Origin: Tatlockia sp.
GTDB lineage: Bacteria > Pseudomonadota > Gammaproteobacteria > Legionellales > Legionellaceae
Direction of reading: 5' to 3'
DNA: 32,329 bases
NCBI GenBank assembly: GCA_013697645.1
Contig: JACCWL010000196.1
Span: 1-32,329, forward strand
Part shown: positions 25,664 to 32,329 of the stretch, piece by piece
How positions within the stretch are numbered: position 1 is the first letter of the stretch
Layout: every line of letters starts with the position of its first letter
Notes under the pieces: generated by a model
The model's database searches: none
The model's input: the letters and a program-made list of their open reading frames with translations, nothing else
What the model was told of the DNA's origin: nothing
Made by a program: the position numbers and the translations under genes

Positions 25664-26830
25664 TTAGCTCACAGAAAAACGACTTAATTTGCCATTGGTA
25701 GATATAACATAAATATTATTACCTGCAACGGATGGAGCAATGGCAACCGAGCCACCAACTTGAGAGCGAGAAATTAATTCGCCAGTCTGAGTTGCAATAA
25801 CATGCAATAACCCCGTTTTATCACCGACAACCAAACGATTTCCCATCAATACAGGTTCTGTCAATCCTCTCGCCTTTAAAGCAACCTGTTTCCAATTTAC
25901 TCGCCCATTTTGACGATTGATGGACCAGACTATGTCATCACTATCTGTCATGTAGAGGGTTTGGCCATCAATGGCCATATTTTTAAATACAGAGGCGGGT
26001 TTTCGCCAGACAAATTGGCCATCGGTTAAGGATAATGCACCGACATAGCCTTGATAACTGGCTAAATACGCCACTGAACCTCGTACGATTGGGTCCGCAT
26101 CAATATCAACTAAACGTTCAACATCAGAGGCACCACTGGCATAAGCAATACTACGTTGCCAGACTACGTGTCCTGTATGCAAATCAATTGCATCCATTTT
26201 GCCGTCTGAATAACCTACAAGGACTAAATTATTGTCAATCACAACTGGTGAGGAACTGGCTTTTAAAATCAGGCTAGGAGCACCGTGTTCTGCCTTCCAT
26301 AACTTTTCGCCATTCGCTAAATTAAAGGCATAAAGATTTCCATCAATCGTTTTAGCGATTACTTTATTAGCGTGAATCACGGGTTTAGATAGGACTTCTC
26401 CAGAAGTTTTGGCCTGCCAGAGTTCTGTTCCATCCGACTGTTTAAGTAATACAACCGTTGATACATCTGTGCCTAAGGCAATATAACCCGCGTTCACTGT
26501 TGGGCCGCTGACAACTGCTGAGTTTAATTTTTTAGCCCAAAGCAATTTACCATTGCCTTTATCAACTGCTTGAATCAAGCCACTCGCATCGGCTGTGTAA
26601 ACGACCTTACCCACAATTTCCGGCTTCAGTTTTGAGTTAGCATTGGCATTATGCGAACCACCCAGAGAAATCGACCATTTTTCGGCTACTTTTACTTTGC
26701 TCTTAATTGGCTCCAATGTCTTTGGCGCTGGCGTATTATCCTTACCAAAGACATAATCATCAACCGTTGTACAGGCTTGCATTGAAACACATAGAGTTAA
26801 TACAGCTATTTTTTTATTTATACGAAACAT
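25664..26830 (-). CDS. bamB: Outer-membrane assembly lipoprotein BamB
   Basis: A 388-residue periplasmic lipoprotein that joins the BAM complex and helps insert beta-barrel proteins. The lipobox SMQAC gives modified Cys20, followed by a short Asp/Thr-rich linker. The rest is a series of PQQ-like beta-propeller repeats with GLIQAVDKGNGKLLWAKKL, GNLYAFNLANGEKLWKAEHG, GKMDAIDLHTGHVVWQRSI and GLLHVIATQTGELISRSQVG. Length is typical (~380-400). It is 13 bp after the yfgM-like gene and 3 bp before der, forming one operon. Confidence 0.95.
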   Translation of the reverse strand: MFRINKKIAVLTLCVSMQACTTVDDYVFGKDNTPAPKTLEPIKSKVKVAEKWSISLGGSHNANANSKLKPEIVGKVVYTADASGLIQAVDKGNGKLLWAKKLNSAVVSGPTVNAGYIALGTDVSTVVLLKQSDGTELWQAKTSGEVLSKPVIHANKVIAKTIDGNLYAFNLANGEKLWKAEHGAPSLILKASSSPVVIDNNLVLVGYSDGKMDAIDLHTGHVVWQRSIAYASGASDVERLVDIDADPIVRGSVAYLASYQGYVGALSLTDGQFVWRKPASVFKNMAIDGQTLYMTDSDDIVWSINRQNGRVNWKQVALKARGLTEPVLMGNRLVVGDKTGLLHVIATQTGELISRSQVGGSVAIAPSVAGNNIYVISTNGKLSRFSVS

Positions 26831-26843
26831 GATACCTCTTTAA

Positions 26844-27515
26844 TTAAGTTTTTTGAGTTGCAACACCATCATTCATTGATTGATTAAGCGCGGCCAACTC
26901 ATTTGTTTTCATTTCCAGAAAAAGATTTCCCATTCCACTTGTACGGACTTCAGTTATGGCTTCCTTATAGGAAAGAATCGCTTGTTGGTACTGACCAGTT
27001 GCGACATAAATATCCCCCTTTAATTCATTAACAACGGGCATATAGGCTTTGTCATCTACCACAGCCAATTCTGCTAGTGCCTCCTTATAGGCTTTTTTAG
27101 CTGCCAGCATACGAGCAATGCGTAATCTTGCTATCTGTTTTATAGACGGCATTTCAGAGTGGGCTGCAACATAAGCTAAAGTTTCTTGGGCTTTATCATA
27201 GCGCTCTTCATTGACCTGAAGTTTTGCAAGTGTCAAACGCGCTGCATCAGCATAAATAGTTTTACCGTAATCATTAATCAATTGATTTGAATAGGATTGT
27301 ATCGATTTATCATCCTTGTTTGAAAAAGCAAGCATGAGGCGCTCATAGGCTGTTGAGGCTTGCGAATTGATTTTTTCAATGTGCCAGTTCCAATACTTAA
27401 AACCCGCAACAGTCAACAAGACGAGAGACAAAATGATAGTCAAGGTATTACTATATTTGTTCCACCATTTTTTTATTGCCGCTAACTGTTCTTCTTCTGT
27501 CATATAAAAAGACAT
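26844..27515 (-). CDS. yfgM: YfgM-family TPR inner-membrane protein
   Basis: An ancillary factor of the SecYEG translocon that works with periplasmic chaperones. The 223 residues start with a short cytoplasmic EEEQLAAIKKWWNKYSN stretch, then a single membrane helix (TLTIILSLVLLTVAGFKYW at ~24-43) and a periplasmic tetratricopeptide-like region. YLAATGQYQQAILSY-type repeats are visible around 165-195. The family signature EE-Q-A-IK-WW at the N-terminus is conserved. GGAG lies just before the ATG. It lies between hisS and bamB, the usual gene order. Confidence 0.9.
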   Translation of the reverse strand: MSFYMTEEEQLAAIKKWWNKYSNTLTIILSLVLLTVAGFKYWNWHIEKINSQASTAYERLMLAFSNKDDKSIQSYSNQLINDYGKTIYADAARLTLAKLQVNEERYDKAQETLAYVAAHSEMPSIKQIARLRIARMLAAKKAYKEALAELAVVDDKAYMPVVNELKGDIYVATGQYQQAILSYKEAITEVRTSGMGNLFLEMKTNELAALNQSMNDGVATQKT

Positions 27516-27577
27516 ATTTTCTCCTGCAGTCCTATTTTATTTGCAAATCTAAGTGCTCAGCTCTGTGCTGCACCCTC

Positions 27578-28921
27578 TTAATGCGGTTCTTTATCAACAC
27601 GAGCGCACTCTTCGCCTGTTAAACTATTAGTATCTCCATTCCTTGATAGATCTAGGGTCTGCAAATACTTATTTAATTCCCTTTGTGGGATAGTTATTTG
27701 TTCTTCATAATTTCGTAAATTTTTAATACTCACTTCCTTACGAGCGATTTCATCCTCACCAAGGATTAAAGCGAAATCGGCGCCGCTTTTGTCAGCCTTT
27801 TTAAACTGATTTTTAAAAGCTCCTCCCGCTGTATTGGTAATCACCTGCCATCTCTGATTGTGAGTTCTTACCTCTTCAGCTAAGATTAGCGCTTCATGCA
27901 TCGCCTCATCGCCATTAGCGATAATGAATACTGAAGGCTTTTTAGCACAATCATCTAAGAGATCCAAGGATTCAAGCAACAATAATAATCGCTCAACTCC
28001 TATCGCAAATCCAACAGCAGGAGTTGGGTTGCCCCCTAAGTGTTCGACAAGAGCATCATAGCGCCCTCCGGCGCAAACTGTGACCTGAGAGCCCAACTTA
28101 TCGGTAATCCATTCAAAAACAGTATGCCCGTAATAATCTAAGCCACGAACTAAAAATGGATTAATAGAATAAGAAATCCCTAATTTGTTTAACCCTTCGC
28201 ATAAATCACTAAAACGTTTTTTACTCTCTTCACCTAAAGAGTCAATAAGCCGGGGAGCCTCATTAATTATTGCTTGCATCTCTGTATTTTTTGAATCAAG
28301 AATTCGCATTGGGTTTTTATCAAGCCGACGCTTACTATCTTCATCAAGATTTTCAAAATGAGTTTTAAAGTAAGCAACCAGTTTAGATCTATATTCTTGC
28401 CTTTCCTTTAATTCACCCAATGTATTGATCTGCAATTGAACGTTTTCTTTAATACCAAGTATTGTCCACAGCCGCTTGCATAGAGAAATGAGCTCTAGCT
28501 CAATGGCAGTGTTGGCCATTCCAAAGGTCTCAACGCCGAAGTGATTAAACTGCCTATAACGGCCTTTTTGTGGTTTTTCATGACGAAACATCGACCCAAG
28601 ATACCAAAGCTTTTGTTGCTGATTATGCAATAAACCATGCTCTAGGCAAGCTCGAAGACAGCCTGCAGTCCCTTCCGGCCTCAGAGTCAAACTATCGCCA
28701 TTCAAGTCTGTAAAGGTATACATTTCTTTTTCGACAATATCTGTCACTTCACCAATTGTTCGCTTAAATAATTGCGTACTTTCCAGAATTGGAAAACGGA
28801 TTTCCTGATAACCATATTGCAACAGACAAGAACTTAAGGTTCCCTCTAGTCGCCGCCAGGCCGCAGTTTGATGAGGTAGAATATCATTCATTCCTCTTAT
28901 AGCACGAATTTTCTCAGCCAC
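27578..28921 (-). CDS. hisS: Histidyl-tRNA synthetase
   Basis: Charges tRNA-His. The 447 residues are class II synthetase type IIA: IRGMNDILP at the N-terminus, motif 2 GSMFRHEKPQKGRYRQFNHF, the histidine-specific LVRGLDYYGHTVFEW, and motif 3 AVGFAIGVERLLLLLES. The C-terminal anticodon-binding domain occupies ~330-425. GTG is the likely start at 28921 and overlaps the end of the RodZ-like gene by 8 bp. A ~25-residue C-terminal extension (DLSRNGDTNSLTGEECARVD) beyond the usual end seems unstructured. The 62 bp to yfgM shows no terminator. Confidence 0.96.
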   Translation of the reverse strand: MAEKIRAIRGMNDILPHQTAAWRRLEGTLSSCLLQYGYQEIRFPILESTQLFKRTIGEVTDIVEKEMYTFTDLNGDSLTLRPEGTAGCLRACLEHGLLHNQQQKLWYLGSMFRHEKPQKGRYRQFNHFGVETFGMANTAIELELISLCKRLWTILGIKENVQLQINTLGELKERQEYRSKLVAYFKTHFENLDEDSKRRLDKNPMRILDSKNTEMQAIINEAPRLIDSLGEESKKRFSDLCEGLNKLGISYSINPFLVRGLDYYGHTVFEWITDKLGSQVTVCAGGRYDALVEHLGGNPTPAVGFAIGVERLLLLLESLDLLDDCAKKPSVFIIANGDEAMHEALILAEEVRTHNQRWQVITNTAGGAFKNQFKKADKSGADFALILGEDEIARKEVSIKNLRNYEEQITIPQRELNKYLQTLDLSRNGDTNSLTGEECARVDKEPH

Positions 28922-29495
28922 CGGGTCTTATCTCCATGGATGATAGTTTATCAGTCACAACAGGCGGATTAAGTAATGAATGCATTTTAGACAAGTCAGT
29001 TAAGCGAATTTCATTTTCAGCCTTTGTTGGAGTAAGCTCTACCACTACAGGACTGCTTTTTGTTGAAAGAACCTGTTGGCTATCCTTATCTTTTTGCCAC
29101 CAAAAGCCCACTACAACAATTGCACCAATGGCAATAATGCCCGTTAATATACGAACAACCTGCTCCCCTTTATTGGATTCACGCTTGGATTGCCAAAGCG
29201 TTTTTTCCAACTTTCGTTCTGTGGAATAGATATTATTAAATATTTCTAATAAAGGATCGGCAGGAACGGAAAGTAATTTGGCATAGGCTCGTAAATAACC
29301 TTTAATAAAGACTGGCTCAGGCATTAGGTCGTAATTATCTTCTTCTAATAATTCAATAATCCTGACTCTCAGATGCAATTTACCAGCAACGTATTCCTGA
29401 CTATATCCTTTTTTTTCACGTATACGTGCTAACTGTAAGCCAGGCTTTTCTTGATTTCCGTTATGAATTTCATCCATTATTGTTGTTGTATTCAT
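28914..29495 (-). CDS. rodZ: RodZ-like helix-turn-helix membrane protein, short
   Basis: From ATG 29495 (GGAG six bases upstream) the product is 193 residues. It has an N-terminal HTH_25 domain (LQLARIREKKGYSQEYVAGKLHLRV then FIKGYLRAYAKLL), a basic linker, and one membrane helix near residues 115-135 (VVRILTGIIAIGAIVVVGFWW). The periplasmic C-terminus is only about 55 residues. Typical RodZ (~300+ aa) carries a DUF4115 domain there, which is missing. RodZ links the MreB cytoskeleton to cell shape. Whether the short form retains that role is unknown. The position between pilF and hisS is the classic rodZ place. ispG, often next to it, is absent. Confidence 0.85.
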   Translation of the reverse strand: MNTTTIMDEIHNGNQEKPGLQLARIREKKGYSQEYVAGKLHLRVRIIELLEEDNYDLMPEPVFIKGYLRAYAKLLSVPADPLLEIFNNIYSTERKLEKTLWQSKRESNKGEQVVRILTGIIAIGAIVVVGFWWQKDKDSQQVLSTKSSPVVVELTPTKAENEIRLTDLSKMHSLLNPPVVTDKLSSMEIRPGG

Positions 29496-29545
29496 TATTT
29501 GCTCCGATCTAGTTCTGTTTAACAAAAAATTATGTTAACCAGCCT

Positions 29546-30298
29546 CTAAAAATTGTTTAAATTCTTCAATCTTAATTTATAAGCCTCTTCAATCTTTGAC
29601 TTACCCAAACGATGAGCAGCTTCCCCAGCCAAGGTAAGTAGGGCAGAATCATTTAATGTTAACTTTGAGTATGTTTTCATATAGGCTAACGCTTTTTCTG
29701 CATGGTTTTGCTTAAGTTCAATCCTGACTAATTCATAGAGAGATTGTTTTCTTTGCGGGTCATGTTTAAGCGCCTGATTAAAATATTGCAAAGCTTTAGG
29801 ATAATCTGGTATTGCTGCTGCACATAAACCTGCATTCTCATAAGCTCCCGCAGTGTGCACATAATGAACATCTTTGACCGCATTTAAAAAATATCTTTCC
29901 GCTTCTTTATAATCGCCATAACGGCATAAATAACTACCATAATTATTAAGTTGAGCTCCATTCCCCGGTGCTAAAGATAGCGCCTTCTTGAAGTAATTAC
30001 GAGCTTCTTTTAAATCCCCTGTTTTTTCAAGGAAATAAGCCAAAGCTGCATTTACATCTGCAGAATTAGGCTCTATATCCAATGCCCTAAGCAATTTACG
30101 CTTAGCCCTTGGTATGTCACCTTGCTTTAAATAAGCCAAGCCCAATTGCGTATTGTAAAGTGCCGCATTATTTTGTTTTGCCGCCTTGATCGTTCCTTCT
30201 TGATTTAAGGTATATTTCTGTTGGCAGGCTTGAAGCAACAGCAAATTTAAACACAGGACAAGACGCAATAAATTCAACACAGCTATCACATTGTACAA
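29546..30298 (-). CDS. pilF: Type IV pilus assembly lipoprotein PilF/PilW (secretin pilotin)
   Basis: A 250-residue outer-membrane lipoprotein with about six tetratricopeptide repeats, needed for secretin PilQ multimerisation. The N-terminus has a signal peptide ending in LLQAC with Cys25 as the lipidated residue. TPRs include YNTQLGLAYLKQGDIPRAKR, NAALAYFLEKTGDLKEAR and NYGSYLCRYGDYKEAERYF, and the region around 165-215 completes the superhelix. The start is uncertain: TTG at 30298, with several in-frame GTGs at the beginning and no good ribosome site. A TATAAT -10-like box lies only ~15 bp before it on the minus strand. Confidence 0.9.
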   Translation of the reverse strand: MYNVIAVLNLLRLVLCLNLLLLQACQQKYTLNQEGTIKAAKQNNAALYNTQLGLAYLKQGDIPRAKRKLLRALDIEPNSADVNAALAYFLEKTGDLKEARNYFKKALSLAPGNGAQLNNYGSYLCRYGDYKEAERYFLNAVKDVHYVHTAGAYENAGLCAAAIPDYPKALQYFNQALKHDPQRKQSLYELVRIELKQNHAEKALAYMKTYSKLTLNDSALLTLAGEAAHRLGKSKIEEAYKLRLKNLNNF

Positions 30299-30382
30299 AA
30301 AAGATGGGCCATTATAACCATTAAAAATGGGTTACGCACTCATTTCATGAATGTCTTATCAAACCAATAATGGAGATGATTA

Positions 30383-31492
30383 TTAATCAGCAGGCTTCTC
30401 AACAAAATGCAGTTTTTGCCATCGCTTTGAGCGGCTGGTACGGTCTTTAACCTCACCTGCAAGTTGACCACAAGCTGCATCAATATCATCGCCCCTTGTT
30501 TTGCGAGTAATTGTATTAATGCCCTTAGCAACTAATTTTTCACGAAATGCATCAATAGTCGCTTGTGAGGAGCGTTCATACTCTGTTAAGGGGAAGGGAT
30601 TGAACGGAATAAGATTCACTTTGGAGGGAACATCACGCAAGAGCGCAATCAGTTGAGCTGCATGCTCAGGTTGATCATTGACACCTTTTAACATTACATA
30701 TTCAAAAGTTACTTTTCGTTTAGGCTCATTTTTAAAATAGTCTTTGCAAATGGCCATTAATTCAGCCAAAGGATATTTTTTGTTAATTGGAACTAGCTTA
30801 TTACGCAACTCATCATTTGGTGCATGCAATGAAACAGCAAGAGCAACGGGACTTGTCTCACGTAAGCGTTCGAGATCAGGTAAAACACCAGAGGTACTTA
30901 AGGTTACTCTTCGCTTGGACAGACCATAAGCATAATCATCCATCATTATATCCATAGCAGCGACTACATTATCAAAATTAAGTAGTGGCTCACCCATACC
31001 CATCATCACGACATTGGTTACTCGTTTATCATGTACACCCTTTTCTTGAGATAATTCACGCACTGCTAACCATACCTGACCAATAATTTCTGCTGTAGAA
31101 AGATTGCGGTTAAATCCTTGTTTACCTGTGGAACAAAAACTGCAATCAAGTGCACAGCCAATCTGCGATGAAACACAAAGGGTTCCTCGATTTTTCTCAG
31201 GAATAAAAACGGATTCAATGCAGTTACCACAGCTAAGCTTCAGTAACCATTTACAAGTACCGTCATTTGATTTTTGACAGGTGATTATTTCGGGCAAACG
31301 AATTTCAGCAATCTCTTTGAGTCGTTCACGCAAGACCTTAGAAAGATTAGTCATTTGATCAAAGTCATGAAAACCTGCTTGATGAATCCACTGAATCAGC
31401 TGTTGAGCACGAAAAGGTTTCTCACCAAGCTTAGTGAAGCAATCTCGCATTTGCTGATAATTAAAATCCAACAAATTGATTTTCTGACTCAT
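30383..31492 (-). CDS. rlmN: Dual-specificity rRNA/tRNA adenosine C2-methyltransferase
   Basis: Radical-SAM enzyme that makes m2A2503 in 23S rRNA and m2A37 in some tRNAs. The 369 residues contain the 4Fe-4S CxxxCxxC cluster at Cys113, Cys117 and Cys120 ([16 protein letters not shown]), [32 protein letters not shown] and the substrate-trapping Cys341 ([12 protein letters not shown]). The ATG at 31492 has a weak ribosome site. It is upstream of pilF and downstream of ndk, in the usual order, with a mobile palindromic element between it and ndk. Confidence 0.97.
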   Translation of the reverse strand: MSQKINLLDFNYQQMRDCFTKLGEKPFRAQQLIQWIHQAGFHDFDQMTNLSKVLRERLKEIAEIRLPEIITCQKSNDGTCKWLLKLSCGNCIESVFIPEKNRGTLCVSSQIGCALDCSFCSTGKQGFNRNLSTAEIIGQVWLAVRELSQEKGVHDKRVTNVVMMGMGEPLLNFDNVVAAMDIMMDDYAYGLSKRRVTLSTSGVLPDLERLRETSPVALAVSLHAPNDELRNKLVPINKKYPLAELMAICKDYFKNEPKRKVTFEYVMLKGVNDQPEHAAQLIALLRDVPSKVNLIPFNPFPLTEYERSSQATIDAFREKLVAKGINTITRKTRGDDIDAACGQLAGEVKDRTSRSKRWQKLHFVEKPAD

Positions 31493-31526
31493 TAATATAC
31501 TCCACTTGGAGGTCTAATCCAGACCT

Positions 31527-31613
31527 GAATGGCACTTAGAAAGCTCTTCACTACGTCCCGCGGCTTGTCCACGGGACGTAGGAAGGGTGTTTTTCCCTTT
31601 CTAAGTGCCATTC
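31527..31613. mobile_element. 87-bp MITE-like nested palindrome between ndk and rlmN
   Basis: The element has perfect 17-bp terminal inverted repeats: GAATGGCACTTAGAAAG at 31527-31543 and its reverse complement at 31597-31613. Inside is a second hairpin (31551-31563 with 31569-31581; 12 of 13 matches, loop CTTGT). It is flanked by an 11-bp direct repeat with one mismatch, AATCCAGACCT (31516-31526) and AATCCAGATCT (31614-31624), abutting both ends, as expected for target-site duplication. It encodes nothing. It probably forms a strong cruciform or RNA hairpin in the ndk-rlmN transcript and may affect read-through. Confidence 0.7.
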
Positions 31614-31652
31614 AATCCAGATCTCAGATAGGAATAGTAAGAAAGCTAAAGA

Positions 31653-32078
31653 TTATCTTTCGCAAATTTCATGAGGTTCAAAGAAAAACGCGATTTCAGT
31701 ACCAGCATTTTCAGCACTATCGGAACCATGAACAGCGTTAGCATCAATACTATCCGCAAAATCAGCACGAATTGTGCCTGGCGCTGCTTCTTTAGGATTA
31801 GTTGCACCCATTAAGTCACGATTTTTAGCAACCGCATCTTGACCTTGCAATACTTGAATCATAACTGGGCCAGAAATCATGAAGGATACTAAGTCCTTGA
31901 AAAAAGGGCGTTCTTTATGTACAGCATAAAATCCCTCTGCTTGGCTACGGGAAAGTTGAGCCATTTTAGCAGCAACTACATTTAAACCTGCTTTTTCAAA
32001 ACGGGAATAAATTTCACCGATAACTGATTTAGCAACAGCATCTGGCTTGATAATAGAAAGGGTTAATTCGGTTGTCAT
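31653..32078 (-). CDS. ndk: Nucleoside diphosphate kinase
   Basis: Balances NTP and dNTP pools by phosphate transfer through a phosphohistidine. From ATG 32078 the product is 141 residues. An in-frame ATG at 32123 adds 15 residues, but GGAG lies seven bases before 32078. The catalytic His117 in NAVHGSDS is present, with N-terminal [13 protein letters not shown] and the Kpn-loop/nucleotide-site [17 protein letters not shown]. Length is typical. It heads the minus-strand housekeeping run. A TATAAT at 32115-32120 (minus strand) sits ~37 bp upstream as a possible -10 box with a weak -35. Confidence 0.97.
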   Translation of the reverse strand: MTTELTLSIIKPDAVAKSVIGEIYSRFEKAGLNVVAAKMAQLSRSQAEGFYAVHKERPFFKDLVSFMISGPVMIQVLQGQDAVAKNRDLMGATNPKEAAPGTIRADFADSIDANAVHGSDSAENAGTEIAFFFEPHEICER

Positions 32079-32114
32079 GAAACACTCCAGTTTGAGATAT
32101 AGATAAAGGGCAGT

Positions 32115-32120
32115 ATTATA
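32115..32120 (-). promoter_or_regulatory. Possible -10 box for ndk
   Basis: A consensus TATAAT on the minus strand lies 37 bp before the ndk ATG. No good -35 hexamer is seen at 16-18 bp, so this is tentative. Confidence 0.35.
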
Positions 32121-32194
32121 CACGAAATAGTGGTCGGGTAGCTAGATTAATAAGCATTTTAGCCGGATAAAGGTGGTTATCATTGGCCGGGAAT

Positions 32195-32223
32195 CCCGGT
32201 TATCGCTTGTGCGCTAACCAGGG
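32195..32223. repeat. REP-like hairpin upstream of ndk
   Basis: CCCGGTTATCG and CGCTAACCAGGG pair with a 6-base loop (CTTGTG), one bulge and one mismatch. It is overlapped by a second small dyad, CCGGGAATCCCGG (32187-32199). The GGTTA/TAACC stem around a GCG core resembles repetitive extragenic palindromes found in many gammaproteobacteria. It is much more GC-rich than its surroundings. No second copy is in the window. Confidence 0.4.
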
Positions 32224-32269
32224 TACATGATGAAAACTCAATGGGTGCCACAGAACAAATCGGAGTACG

Positions 32270-32329
32270 CGTAGGTCGGCGCCCCTGGCCCGACATTTCT
32301 TACCAGTGAATCCTTTGTCGGGCCAGGGG
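32270..32329. repeat. Palindromic intergenic repeat, copy 2 (cut by window end)
   Basis: Starts CGTAGGTCGGCGCCCCTGG and contains perfect 13-bp arms (CCCCTGGCCCGAC at 32282-32294 and its reverse complement at 32317-32329). The asymmetric centre carries CATTTCTTACCAGT. It matches the reverse complement of copy 1 at 2761-2829 over its full visible length with a few mismatches and single-base gaps. The element runs off the window end and would be expected to finish with CCGACCTACG. Confidence 0.8.

Noticed and set aside
1-32329. CRISPR array, tRNA or rRNA genes
   Set aside because: No regularly spaced direct repeats and no tRNA cloverleaf or rRNA segments were recognised on either strand.

Overview
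The window looks like chromosomal DNA from a Legionella-type gammaproteobacterium (Legionellales). Four things point there: AT-rich coding sequence, a conserved ndk–rlmN–pilF–rodZ–hisS–yfgM–bamB–der block, propionate and acetate metabolism genes typical of amino-acid-feeding relatives, and several unfamiliar proteins built like Dot/Icm-type secreted effectors scattered between housekeeping genes. The species cannot be named from sequence alone.

Layout. 1-2730 (+): a methylcitrate operon, prpB (3' end only)–prpC–prpD, tightly overlapped. 2761-2829: a palindromic repeat with a second copy at the right window edge (32270-32329). 2893-4501 (-): two small hypothetical genes and a 299-residue protein with a C-terminal membrane hairpin and Cys-rich tail. 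4564-8067 (-): mnmC (tRNA wobble-uridine modification) behind a POT-like transporter lacking the family's proton-coupling motif. 8311-11531 (+): pta-ackA, overlapping by ATGA. 11607-12287 (-): a 226-residue protein with a central membrane hairpin. 12404-14748 (-): hemL and a translationally coupled PfkB kinase. 14873-15049 (+): rubredoxin. 15053-16192 (-): terC and hemJ. 16311-18085 (+): pcnB-folK behind a near-consensus promoter. 18197-20544 (+): an accessory patch with a proline-iminopeptidase-like hydrolase, an amputated periplasmic binding protein, and a 676-bp IS3-family element that lost its catalytic domain. 20560-20985 (+): uspA.

20968-24264 (-) encodes the most interesting protein, 1098 residues. 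Its C-terminal third carries the His-x3-His, Gly-Arg-Glu-x-Glu and His-x2-His-x2-Asp signature arrangement that I recognise from the phosphodiesterase domain of SidE-family effectors (SdeA, DupA/DupB), the enzymes that make or remove phosphoribosyl-ubiquitin. About 720 N-terminal residues are unassigned and no mono-ADP-ribosyltransferase motif is evident. The gene starts 7 bp after der, so it appears appended to the essential bamB-der operon.

24272-32078 (-) is the conserved housekeeping run from ndk down to der: nucleotide balance, tRNA/rRNA methylation, type IV pilus secretin pilotin, a short RodZ-like protein, HisRS, the periplasmic chaperone-like YfgM, the outer-membrane assembly lipoprotein BamB and the ribosome-assembly GTPase Der. 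ispG, often found between rodZ and hisS, is absent here. Between ndk and rlmN lies an 87-bp nested palindrome with perfect 17-bp terminal inverted repeats and an 11-bp near-perfect flanking direct repeat, i.e. a MITE-like insertion.
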